This document shows, piece after piece, positions 34,164 to 43,200 of a stretch of 64,000 nucleotides of DNA. The notes beneath the pieces are model-generated. The model did not search any database. It saw only the letters and a list, made by a program, of their open reading frames with translations, and was not told the DNA's origin. How positions within the stretch are numbered: position 1 is the stretch's first letter; each line of letters starts with the position of its first letter. This DNA is from Yinghuangia elevatio (GTDB lineage Bacteria; Actinomycetota; Actinomycetes; Streptomycetales; Streptomycetaceae): assembly GCF_040649515.1 (NCBI RefSeq), contig NZ_JBEZFP010000031.1, positions 14,255 to 78,254 on the forward strand, given 5' to 3'. A program made the translations under genes and the position numbers.

Positions 34164-34389
34164 CCCCCTCACCGCCGCGGGCATTCGCGGACAGCGTGCC
34201 GGCCGTCCCGATCCCCGGGCGCCGCGGCACGCACGCGGAGTTGTGGGGTGCGGTTCCACTACTGACAGTGGACCGGGGTCCGCAACCCGAGTTCGGCGCC
34301 GAACAAGAGGTCCGCCGCGCGAGGCCAGTCGGCTGCGAGGGAGATGCGATCGCCCCCCTTGTTTGGCCTTGGCGCGCGTTGGGGGAGGG

Positions 34390-35409
34390 CTATGACGGCG
34401 ATTCGTTGTGCTCGGCCAGCAGTGGGGCGATTGCCCTGGCGAGGCGGGCCTGCCAGGCGTCGGCGTCACCGCGCACGGCGGGGTGCTCGGCGTGGAAGGA
34501 GCGCCAGTCGACCGTCCAGTTGCGTACGTCGTGGTCCGTCAACGGGCCGATGCCGAGCGCGCCCGCCTTGGCGAACACGCGGCGAAGCAGCCCCGGTTCG
34601 AGGCGGGTGCGCGGCGATTCGGCGAGCAGTACCGCGTCGAAGAGGTCCTTGCCGCGGGCCCTGTCGTCGCCCGCCGAGTCCACGTGCAGCCACAACAGCT
34701 TCCATGCCAGCGAGAGTTCGCGGCTCGCCGTACGCACGACCGTCGGCCCCAGCTCGTCGGCGCGCGGCACCAGCGCGAACACCGGCGGTTCGGGCATCGG
34801 TTCGTCCAGCGCGAAGTCGAGCTGCACCTGCCCCTCGAGACCGCCGTCGGCGTGCCACGGCAGGCGGACTCGGACTCCCCCGCCGCCGGTCGGTCCGAAG
34901 TCGTATTCGTCGTAGTCCCAGGTCGAGTCGATGTCGTACCGGCTCGGCGCGAGGCGTACGCCGCATGGGGTCACCGGACGCTGTTCGAGCAACGACAGTA
35001 CGGCGCCGCTCGGATCGCGCTCGTCGTCGTACGGATCCTGCACCCAGTGCGTGCCCTCCGGCGGCACGACGGGGTGGCGGCCGCCGGTGTCGAGCAACTC
35101 GCCCTCGTCGCGGTACAACTCGTACGCGGTCGCTCCCCCGTCGGCCTCCGGCCAGTCCTGGACGCGGTCGACGCTGTCGACGTAGGGGTACGGGTCAAGG
35201 CGGTCGACGGGGACCGCGGCCGGGGGCAGCACGATCCAATCGAGATCGCGCGGCGGGCGCGCCCGGTCGCCGGCCCACGCGACCATGGCCATGCTGCCGC
35301 GCAGGACGAGAGCGTCGGACCAGGGGGCCGTCGAGACCAGCGCGAGGACGTGGTCGAGGGCGGCGCGGTGGGCGCGTTCCCACGCGTCGGTGCCGGGTGC
35401 GTGGGTCAA
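34390..35409 (-). CDS. AbiEii/AbiGii-like nucleotidyltransferase family protein
   Basis: A 339-residue protein with a nucleotidyltransferase core near the N-terminus: LVLRGSMAMVAWAG then RPPRDLDWIV, giving the G-S and D-x-D elements. The middle holds a long Asp/Tyr-rich region (STWDYDEYDFGP). LAWKLLWLHVDSAG with GKDLFDAVLLAE resembles the C-terminal part of AbiEii. AbiEii is the toxin of the AbiE phage-abortive system, but no AbiEi-like antitoxin is next door. The TTG at 35409 overlaps the upstream stop (TTGA), so it is coupled to the gene before it; a GTG at 35436 is the alternative. Confidence 0.72.
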   Translation of the reverse strand: MTHAPGTDAWERAHRAALDHVLALVSTAPWSDALVLRGSMAMVAWAGDRARPPRDLDWIVLPPAAVPVDRLDPYPYVDSVDRVQDWPEADGGATAYELYRDEGELLDTGGRHPVVPPEGTHWVQDPYDDERDPSGAVLSLLEQRPVTPCGVRLAPSRYDIDSTWDYDEYDFGPTGGGGVRVRLPWHADGGLEGQVQLDFALDEPMPEPPVFALVPRADELGPTVVRTASRELSLAWKLLWLHVDSAGDDRARGKDLFDAVLLAESPRTRLEPGLLRRVFAKAGALGIGPLTDHDVRNWTVDWRSFHAEHPAVRGDADAWQARLARAIAPLLAEHNESPS

Positions 35410-36122
35410 ACTGCACCGCCGACTGCGCCGAACCACCCGGCGTCGACTGCCGGATTGTCGTCGTGGACGACGAACTCCTGCTCGATCTCGACGACTTGCA
35501 AGCCCGCTTCGGCGAGGGCGTCGCGGAGGAGGCGCAGTCGGCTGTGCGCCTCGGACCGTCCGACGCCGTGGCAGCGCTGGGTGACGAACCGCTCGTGGCC
35601 GCCGGTGTCGGGGCGGAGGCGGCGGGCGTTGCGGGAGACGCGGGCGCTGTGGCGTACGGCGATTGCGGTGACCTGGCCGATGTCGGCGTGGGTGGTGAGC
35701 ACGAGCTTGACGTGGTGCTCGAAATAGCAGTCGGGCGGGAGGGTCTTCGCCTCGCCTGACGTGCGCGGAACCCCCTGGTTGGAGGGCGCGGCCTCGATCT
35801 TGACGCGGACGACGTCGAAACCGGCGCGGCGCAGGTCGGCGGTGTGGGCGGCAACGGCCGCACGCTGGGTCGTGAGGGTGCCGCGGCCGCGCAGGGTCAG
35901 CATGGGCTGGTCGGGGACGCGGCCGGCGTCGAGGAGGATCCGCGTGTACTTCGCACCGTTGCTGGCGGCCCAGTCGCGCAGTTGGGTGTCGGTGGCCGGT
36001 CCGGCCGCCGACACGGTGACGTGCGTCTCGAAGTCACCGGTGAAGTCGGGGCGGGCGTCGGTGCGGACGTCGGTGCGTGCGGCGGGGTGTACGCGCGCCG
36101 CGTCGTCCATGCGTTCGGTCAC
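35406..36122 (-). CDS. Conserved hypothetical protein coupled to the AbiEii-like gene
   Basis: A 238-residue soluble protein I cannot name. It contains two similar alpha/beta halves: FETHVTVSAAGPATDTQL with QPMLTLRGRGTL and FDVVRVKIEAA in the first, then YFEHHVKLVLTTHADIGQVT and RFVTQRCHGVGRSEA with LQVVEIEQEFVVHDD in the second. The repetition (strand, then T/R-rich loop, then VKIE/VEIE strand) suggests an internal duplication. I favour the GTG at 36122; an ATG follows four codons later. Its stop overlaps the nucleotidyltransferase start, so the pair is a functional unit. Confidence 0.7.
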   Translation of the reverse strand: MTERMDDAARVHPAARTDVRTDARPDFTGDFETHVTVSAAGPATDTQLRDWAASNGAKYTRILLDAGRVPDQPMLTLRGRGTLTTQRAAVAAHTADLRRAGFDVVRVKIEAAPSNQGVPRTSGEAKTLPPDCYFEHHVKLVLTTHADIGQVTAIAVRHSARVSRNARRLRPDTGGHERFVTQRCHGVGRSEAHSRLRLLRDALAEAGLQVVEIEQEFVVHDDNPAVDAGWFGAVGGAV

Positions 36123-36285
36123 GGGCAGGGACGCTAGCGGGTGGCGCGGACACGGGGCCGGAGCTGGCGGGGAGTGCGCGATACGCGCGCGCGGGGCAGT
36201 GGGCGCGGGGCAACAGGGGGGTGCGGGGCGCCGGGAGGGGCTCTGGCGATCACGAGTCGGGAAAATCGGCGGGGTGAGGCCCCCT

Positions 36286-36304
36286 ACCCACCCGACGGGT
36301 GGGT
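36286..36304. terminator. Short hairpin before the minisatellite
   Basis: ACCCACCC and GGGTGGGT form an 8-base perfect stem around GAC. It may be a small terminator or part of the adjacent repeat array. Confidence 0.4.
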
Positions 36305-36600
36305 GAAGGGGTGGGTTCCGGGAAGCAGGGTGGGCTCCGAGGAGCGAGGCGGGTGCCGGGAAGCGGGGTGGATCCCAGGGGATGGATCCCGGGGGATTGG
36401 ATCCCAGGGGGTGGATCCCGGGGGGGTGGATCCCGGGGGATGGATCCCAGGGGGTGGATCCCGGGGGGTGGATCCCGGGGTGGATCCCGGGAGGCGGATC
36501 CCGGGAGGCGGGATGGATCCCAGGAGGCGGGATGGATCCCGGAAGGCGGGATGGATCCCGGGAAGCGGGATGGATCCCAGGGGGGCGTGAGTCCCGGGGA
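36305..36600. repeat. GGATCCC minisatellite array
   Basis: At least 14 copies of GGATCCC spaced by 10-19 bases of G-rich sequence (for example GGATCCCGGGGGGT and GGATCCCGGGAGGCG). More degenerate units lie on the 5' side from about 36305. Both GGATCC and CCCGGG are palindromes, so the array is dense in dyads. The pattern removes stops, so several frames stay open by composition; on either strand the translation is a collagen-like Gly/Pro/Trp/Ile or Pro/Ser/Asp repeat with no start signal. No gene is called in 36123-36650. Confidence 0.9.
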
Positions 36601-36650
36601 GCGGGTTCCGGTCGCCCTGCTCGTCGCGGCTGGTCGACCTTCACCTCGTG

Positions 36651-36962
36651 CTACTTCTCGCTCGGCTCGTCACCCTGCTCGTCGAGATACTCCTGCCTGC
36701 CGTCCGGATACAGCCGGTAGTACCGCCCCTTCCCGTCGCCGTGGGTGGTCGGCAACCCCAGGGCGTGGTGCTCCTCGACGGCCTTGCGTACCGCTTCGGC
36801 CATCAACTCCTGCGCGCGCTCGCGCCCGATGCGGTCGATCAGCGACATCGGCACGTGGCGCTTCTCCGCCTGACCCCCGCCGGAGTCGGCGTCGGCCGCC
36901 CCGTCTTCGTCCGCCACGTCGCGCAAGGGTTCACTGCGTGGATCGTCCGCCTCGGTCGCCAT
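36651..36962 (-). CDS. Small conserved hypothetical protein
   Basis: A 103-residue soluble protein. The first 40 residues are acidic (EADDPRSEPLRDVADEDGAADAD). The rest forms a helix (SLIDRIGRERAQELMAEAVRKA) followed by HHALGLPTTHGDGKGRYYRL and YPDGRQEYLDE, which look like a beta hairpin conserved in actinobacterial proteins of unknown role. It lies 88 bases after the siderophore ATPase gene on the same strand and could be the last gene of that unit. Confidence 0.65.
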   Translation of the reverse strand: MATEADDPRSEPLRDVADEDGAADADSGGGQAEKRHVPMSLIDRIGRERAQELMAEAVRKAVEEHHALGLPTTHGDGKGRYYRLYPDGRQEYLDEQGDEPSEK

Positions 36963-37050
36963 ACGCCGCACGATACGCCCTACGGCCGCGCGTGCTCCAG
37001 GGTGTCCGACCGGCCCTCGGCCTCCCGGCGCCCCACGGCCAAACCCGTCC

Positions 37051-37860
37051 TCAGGCGGGCTGTTCCTCCACCACCGGCCCCGGTCCGAACCGCGCGAGCG
37101 GCTGCGCGTCGTAGCCGATCCGCACGACCCCGTCCGCATGCCGCGCCGCCTCCGCGTTGACTCCGAACACGTCCCGCATCACCCCGGGCGTCAACGTCTC
37201 CAACACTCCCCCGGCCGCCACCACCCGGCCCCGGTCCAGCACCACGAGACGGTCGCAGGTACGCGCCGCCAAATCCAAGTCGTGCAGCACCGCCAACGTC
37301 GTCAACCCGAGCTCCGCCACCACACCGAGCAGTTCGAACCTCGCCCGGATGTCCAGGTGGTTCGTCGGCTCGTCGAGCAGCAGTACGCGCGGCTCCTGGG
37401 CCAACGCCCGGGCCAACAACACCCGTTGGCGCTCACCGCCCGACAACCCGGCGACCACACGATGCGCAAACGCGTCCGCGCCGGTCCTCCGCAACGCGTC
37501 CGCCACGATCTCCCGGTCCCGCTCCGTGTCGCGGTCGAACAACCCGTGGTGCGGCGTACGCCCCAACGCCACCAACTCGCCGCCCGTCACCCCGTCCGGC
37601 GCCGGGCTGTCCTGCAGCACCGCAGCCGTGCGCCGCGCCGCCTCCCGCGCCGACATCCCCCACACGTCGTCCCCGCCCACGACCACGACTCCGCCCGTCG
37701 GGCGCAGCGACCGGTACACCGTCCGCAGCAGCGTGGACTTGCCGCTTCCATTCGGACCCACCAGGCCGACGAACTCGCCCTCCCCGACCGACAGGTCGAC
37801 GCCGCCGAGGACTTCCGTCGCACCGAGCCGAGCGCATACGCCCGACAGGTCGAGCCTCAC
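37051..37860 (-). CDS. Second siderophore-type ABC transporter ATP-binding protein
   Basis: A 269-residue FecE-type ATPase. Walker A is GPNGSGKST, signature LSGGERQR, Walker B VLLLDEPTNHLD and switch His VLHDLDLA. The GTG at 37860 overlaps the permease stop (GTGA), fixing the start. It closes an operon that begins with the NRPS gene, which suggests that it imports the product of that NRPS. Confidence 0.92.
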   Translation of the reverse strand: MRLDLSGVCARLGATEVLGGVDLSVGEGEFVGLVGPNGSGKSTLLRTVYRSLRPTGGVVVVGGDDVWGMSAREAARRTAAVLQDSPAPDGVTGGELVALGRTPHHGLFDRDTERDREIVADALRRTGADAFAHRVVAGLSGGERQRVLLARALAQEPRVLLLDEPTNHLDIRARFELLGVVAELGLTTLAVLHDLDLAARTCDRLVVLDRGRVVAAGGVLETLTPGVMRDVFGVNAEAARHADGVVRIGYDAQPLARFGPGPVVEEQPA

Positions 37861-39098
37861 ACGCCTCGCCCCGCTCCCCCGTCGCGCCGCAGCAGCCACA
37901 ACAGCACGGGCGCGCCCACCGCCGCCGTGAAGATCCCCAACGGAATCTCGTTCGGCGAGTCGACGGTGCGCGACAGCAAATCGACCGCCACCAGGTACAA
38001 CGCCCCCGTCAGTGCCGACAACGGCAACACCCGCCGATGGTCCGCGCCGAAGCCGAGCCGCACGATGTGCGGGACCAGTAGCCCCACGAAACCGACGCCG
38101 CCCGTGACCGCGATGATGGTCCCGGTCAGCAACGCACAAGCGGCCAACAGCAGTACGCGCAACCGGTTCACGTCAATGCCGAGAGCCGTGGCCTGTTCCT
38201 CCCCGGTGACGAGCGCGTTCAGCCGCCGCCCGCACAGCAGCAGGAGCACCGTCAGCACGACCACCGCGACCGCGACGACTTCGAGCTGGTCCCATCGGGC
38301 ACCCGCCACCGAGCCGAGCAACCAGAACATCACCCGCCGCAACTCGTTGGGACTGGCCTGGAGTTGCAGGTATCCGGTGGCCGCCTGGAACAGGTAGCCG
38401 ATAGCCACCCCGGCCAGCACCAGCCGCAGCGGCGACAAGCGGCCGCCGCGCCTCCCCAACGCGAAGACCAGAACCGTGGCGACCCCGGCCCCCACGAACG
38501 CCGCCGCCGACACACCGAGTCCGCCGGTCGACGCGCTGCCGGCGGTCATCACCAGCACGGCACCGGTCGACGCGCCGGAACTGATCCCGAGCACGTACGG
38601 ATCGGCCAGCGGGTTCGCGACCAGTGCCTGCAACACGACGCCCGCGACAGCCAGTCCCGCGCCGGCGAGCGCCGCGAGCAGCACGCGCGGCATCCGGTAC
38701 TCCCAGACGATCTGGTCCTGGACCGGGTCGAGCCCTTCGCGCGAACCGCCCGTCAGGTGCCGTACGACGATGCGCCACGAGTCCCGGACCGGCACGTCCA
38801 CCGACCCGATGCCCACCGCCAGGAGCATGACGGCCACCAGCACGACCGAGAGCACGATGATGCAGGGGGCCAAGGGCATTTGGTGCAGCGGTGCGGGACG
38901 CGCGGCCTCACGGGCCGAGCCCTGGCGACGTGGCAGGTGTCGCCATGGTCGCGTCTCGCGTCGTCCCCCAACGGGTCGCGCGTCGGCGCCCGCGGTGCCC
39001 TTGGTGCCGGTGCCGGTGCCGGTGTCGGCGCGCGTGCCCGTACTGCCGTTGTTGTTGGTGCCGTTGGTGTTGTTGCTGCTGCCGTGGACGACCTTCAT
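37857..39098 (-). CDS. Second siderophore-type ABC transporter permease (FecCD family)
   Basis: A 413-residue permease. It has YRMPRVLLAALAGAGLAVAG, QALVANPLADPYVLGISSGA and FVGLLVPHIVRLGFGADHRR. Only one permease gene is present, so the channel is probably a homodimer, unlike the first system. The first 75 residues form an Asn/Thr/Gly-rich leader (NNTNGTNNNGSTGT). The ATG lies one base from the binding-protein stop, and the stop overlaps the ATPase start. Confidence 0.92.
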   Translation of the reverse strand: MKVVHGSSNNTNGTNNNGSTGTRADTGTGTGTKGTAGADARPVGGRRETRPWRHLPRRQGSAREAARPAPLHQMPLAPCIIVLSVVLVAVMLLAVGIGSVDVPVRDSWRIVVRHLTGGSREGLDPVQDQIVWEYRMPRVLLAALAGAGLAVAGVVLQALVANPLADPYVLGISSGASTGAVLVMTAGSASTGGLGVSAAAFVGAGVATVLVFALGRRGGRLSPLRLVLAGVAIGYLFQAATGYLQLQASPNELRRVMFWLLGSVAGARWDQLEVVAVAVVVLTVLLLLCGRRLNALVTGEEQATALGIDVNRLRVLLLAACALLTGTIIAVTGGVGFVGLLVPHIVRLGFGADHRRVLPLSALTGALYLVAVDLLSRTVDSPNEIPLGIFTAAVGAPVLLWLLRRDGGAGRGV

Positions 39099-39099
39099 C

Positions 39100-40191
39100 T
39101 CAGAACCGGTCAGGGTGGATGACCCGTGCCAGCTTGTCCACGGCCGTCGCGTTGTCGGGTCCCAGGTACACCGAGTCCGACAGCACCACGAAGCGGTTGC
39201 TCTTGGCCGCCTCCCACTGCGGGAACTGCGCGAACAGCTTGGCCGCGTCCCCGGCCGGGTCCGGGTTCATGAAGGCGACGATGATCACCGCGTCGACCTG
39301 TGCCGCCGCGACCTGCTCCTTGCTCAGGTTGGCGAACATGCCCTTGGTGCTGCCCTCGAACGCGTTCACGCCGCCGGCCTTGCCGATGATGTCGTTCCAG
39401 ATCCCGTTGGCGCCGATCGAGCTGAACTCGGCGGCTCCCATCGTCATGCCCGGGATGATCAGCATCACCTTCGGTTTCGACGTCGTGCCCGCGACCTTGC
39501 CCGCCGCGTCGGCGACTTGCTTCTGCGACGTGGCGATCAGCGACTCCGCTTTGTCGCTGACCCCGAAGATGCGCCCCAGGTCGCGCAACACGGCGTAGCT
39601 GTCCTCGATCGTCTGGCTGCCCGCCACTTCGCCGGCACCGCCGCATGTCGCCCGCGGGACATAGGTGTTGGCGCCCACTCCGGCCAGGTCCTCACGCGTC
39701 GCGAAGCCGCTGTCGGCGGCGAAGCCACCGCCGTACGTCGACATCACGAAGTCCGGCCGCAACCCGAGCATCGCCTCGCGTGGGATGTCCATGGCGTCGT
39801 TGAGCTTGATCCCGCCGGTGGGCAGCGCGGCAATGGCCTCGGCGCGGCCGGGCTCGTCGGAGGCCCCGTACGACTGCGCGTTGGCGACGATGCGATCACC
39901 GAGCCCCAGCGCGACAAGCGCGGAGACCTCGGCCACCGAGCCGCCGTTCATGACCACGACCCGGGAAGGAGCCTTGTCGAAGGTGTACTTCTTGCCGCAG
40001 TTCTCGATCGTCACCGGGTACGCGGCCCCGTTGTTCGGTACGCCGCCACTCGCCGGGCTCCCCGGGCTGCCCGGACTCACCGCGGACGAAGAGGACGTCG
40101 ACCCCGCGTCGTCGTCATCACCGCAGGCCGCCGCGCCGAGCAACGCCGAAATGACCAGTACGGCCGCACACAACCGCGTCCGGAGCTTCAC
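39100..40191 (-). CDS. Second siderophore-type substrate-binding lipoprotein
   Basis: A 363-residue exported lipoprotein. The signal peptide KLRTRLCAAVLVISALLG ends in the lipobox LGAAAC. A Ser/Gly/Pro linker follows, then the class III binding fold (YTFDKAPSRVVVMNGGSVAE, LNDAMDIPREAMLGLRPDFV, and KVMLIIPGMTMG). The GTG at 40191 follows AGGAGG by ten bases. It lies between the NRPS gene and the permease gene, so its ligand may be the NRPS product. Confidence 0.9.
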   Translation of the reverse strand: MKLRTRLCAAVLVISALLGAAACGDDDDAGSTSSSSAVSPGSPGSPASGGVPNNGAAYPVTIENCGKKYTFDKAPSRVVVMNGGSVAEVSALVALGLGDRIVANAQSYGASDEPGRAEAIAALPTGGIKLNDAMDIPREAMLGLRPDFVMSTYGGGFAADSGFATREDLAGVGANTYVPRATCGGAGEVAGSQTIEDSYAVLRDLGRIFGVSDKAESLIATSQKQVADAAGKVAGTTSKPKVMLIIPGMTMGAAEFSSIGANGIWNDIIGKAGGVNAFEGSTKGMFANLSKEQVAAAQVDAVIIVAFMNPDPAGDAAKLFAQFPQWEAAKSNRFVVLSDSVYLGPDNATAVDKLARVIHPDRF

Positions 40192-40268
40192 GGGGATTGT
40201 TCCTCCTCCTACCCGCCGCACCCCGGGGCGCCGAGGTGGGGCCGACACGCTTCCTGCGCGTGCCGTGC

Positions 40269-43200
40269 TCAGTGGTAGTCGGACGCGGCACGGTCGGAGT
40301 TCCCGGCCTGCGCGGACGGGTGTGCGGCCGCGGCGGCCAGGGCGCCCGGGGCGGGAAGTCGGCCTCGGCGGACGCAGTGGTCGAGGTAGCGGTGCATCAG
40401 GGCGGCGTCGACGGGGCGCACCGATGATCCGGCCCCGCCGAGGGCACGAAACTGGGACGCGGCACGGATCGCCCTCGCGGTTGCCGCAACCGCTCGCGCC
40501 CCGGGCGCGGACCCGTCGAACAACGCCAGTGTCGCCGCCGATTCGTCGTCCGTTCGCAGCGCCGGGTCGGCCGCCCAGGTCGTGGCCGGAACGACGGCGA
40601 AGCGGTAGCCGTATGCCCGCAGCCACTCGTGCACCGTCGCCAACGCCACCGTCCCCTGTGGCGCGTGGTTCAGGACGAGCCCGGGCTCGGGAGACCGGGT
40701 GACGAGGCGGGCCAGATCGCTGGCGAGTTCGTCGGCGGGCGTCCAGACCTCCGCGTCGTGGAGCTGCGGCAGCCGCCCATGGGGCAGCCCGGCGAAGAGG
40801 ATGCGCCACAGGATGTCGCGTTCGTTGACGATGCCGGTGCTCCGCGCCCCGGTGACGCGGCCGAGTCGGTGCACGGCGGCCGGAACTCCCCGAGCCACGG
40901 CCTGTTCGACCAGCTGTTCGGCGATCCATTTGCTGTGCGCGTACCCGCCACCCTCCTCGCCGACTTCAATGAACTCGTCGGCTGTATACGGGGGTTCAGG
41001 CCGCGCCGCGGAAAGTGTCGACAGGTGGTGTACGGAAGCCCCTGCCTCGGCGGCGAGTTCGAGGACCGCCGCAGTCGCGTCGATGTTGACCGCGCGAAGC
41101 GAACGGGTGCCGCGCAACAGGCTGACTTCTGCCGCCGCGTGGACGATCGTGTCGACACGGGTGGCGCGGTTGTCGACGAGCGCTCGACGGTCGGCCGCCG
41201 CCAGTCCGAGATCGGGTCGGCCCAGGTCGGTTCGGACGAACGCGACGCGGTGGGCCGGTGGATCGGCGGGAAGACCCCACGAGGTGAGGGCTCTGTGCAG
41301 CCGATTCGACGGCGCGTCGCCGCGTACCAGGCACGTGAGGTGCACGTCCTCGAAGTTCGCCAGGAGTTCGGCGCAGAGGTGGGCTCCGACGAATCCGGTG
41401 GCGCCGGTGAGCAGGATGCGACGGGCGGACGTGCCGGGCCGCGGTACGCGACGAGCCGGTCGTACATGCCCGGGCAGCACCGCCCCTTGGCGGTCTGAGC
41501 CCGCGCCCCGGTCCGAGCCGGGATCCGAGCCGCGGTCCGAGCCCGAGGACCGGCCTGAAGCAGAAGCCAGGTCCGACGGCGAGTCCGAGGCCGTCACCGA
41601 GCCGAGGTAGGCCGCGAGTTCACGCAGCGTCGGCCGCGCGAAGACCGCCGCCACCGCTATCTCGGTGCCGGTCGCGACCGACAGGCGGTTCGCTACCTGG
41701 ATCGTCTGGAGAGACTGCCCGCCGAGCGCGAAGAAGTCCTCGTCGGGTGCAGGTGCGTCGACGCCGAGTATGTCGGCCCACACAGTCGTGACGAGAGCCT
41801 GCAACCCCTCTTCGGTATGCGACGCCGACGGCGCGGGCAAGGGTGACGGCGACCGCGACCGCATTGCGGCCGGCAGCAGCTCGCGGAGGGCCGCTTTGTC
41901 GGTCTTTCCGGCACGCGTCAACGGCAACTCGTCGACGAAGTGGAACGTGCTCGGCACCACCGCACTCGGCAACTCCCGCAGCAGACGGGCACGCAGCGCG
42001 TCGACCCCGGGGAGCGCGGTCGACGGCTCCGCCACCACGAATGCGACAACCGACCGCAGTCCCGGCGCGTGTTCGTGCCCGACGACGGCGGCGTGGCGCA
42101 CGCCCGGCAGCGCCACCAAGGCCGCCTCCACCTCGGCGGGGTGCACCCGGTGTCCGCTGATCTTGAGTTCGTCGTCGGCGCGGCCGACGAAGCACAGCAG
42201 CCCGTCGCGACGCGCGCGCACCAAGTCCCCTGTCCGATACGCACGCGGCGAGCCGGACACCGCACCGACAGGGCCGAAGCGCGCCGCGGTCTCCTCGGGA
42301 CGACCGTGGTAGCCGTCGGCGAGTTGGTCGCCGATGACATACAACTCACCCGTCTCGCCCGGTGCCACCTCCGACCCGTCACCGCGCAGCACAACTGTGT
42401 GCATGCCGGGTAACGGAGCACCGATCGGCACATCCCCGCTTCCGTCGTACACCGCCGTCGGGCCGGCGAGTTCGGCGGTCAGCGCGACGACGCAGGCCTC
42501 GGTGGGACCGTACGTGTTCACCAGTCGCACCCGATCCGCCCCCGCGGCGCGGCGCCACGAGCGCACGTGCTCCGGCAGCGCCGGCTCTCCGCCGATCACC
42601 ACCGTTCGCAACGCACTCGGCAGCGGCACGGCATTCGCGGCCGAACCACCCAGTGCGTAGGCGACTTCGTGCCAGTAGGCGGTCGGCAGGCCGAGCCAGG
42701 TGATCCGTTGCTCGGCGCAGGTACGCAGCAGCGCGGCCACCGACTCGGTCGCCCCCGACCCCCGGGGCACCAAGGTCGCTCCGGCGCCCAGCGCGAGGAA
42801 GACCTCCTCTACGGCGGCATCGAAGTGCAGGGGCGCGAAGTGCAGTAGACGCTCGCCTGAGCCTGAGCCGGAACCCGAGCCCGAACCGGAACCCGAGCCC
42901 GAGCCGGAACCGGAACCCGAGCCCGGACCGGAGCCCGAGTCGAAGTCCGAGCCGAAGTCCGAGCCGAAGTCCGAGCCGGAACCGGGCCCGTACCGCTCGC
43001 CCGCCGCCGCGACGAAAGACGCGAGGGCCGCGCGCGACACGACAACGCCCTTCGGGCGCCCGGTGGAACCGGACGTGTGGATGATGTACGCCGCCGCGTC
43101 CGGCCGCACAGGACGCACCGCGCTGCCACGCACCGGCGTTGCGCCGGAAGCAAGTTCGGCGTACACCTCCGGGGTGACCACCAGCGCCGGACGCACGTCG

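Noticed and set aside
34390..36122. A canonical AbiEi-AbiEii phage defence system
   Set aside because: The partner lacks the winged-helix antitoxin features of AbiEi; only the nucleotidyltransferase part is recognisable.
36305..36600. CRISPR array
   Set aside because: Units are short and of variable spacing with no unique spacers and no cas genes; it is a minisatellite.
36141..37114. Collagen-like Gly/Pro/Trp/Ile protein on the plus strand across the minisatellite
   Set aside because: Several frames are open at once because the repeat lacks stops; no start signal or non-repeat domain.
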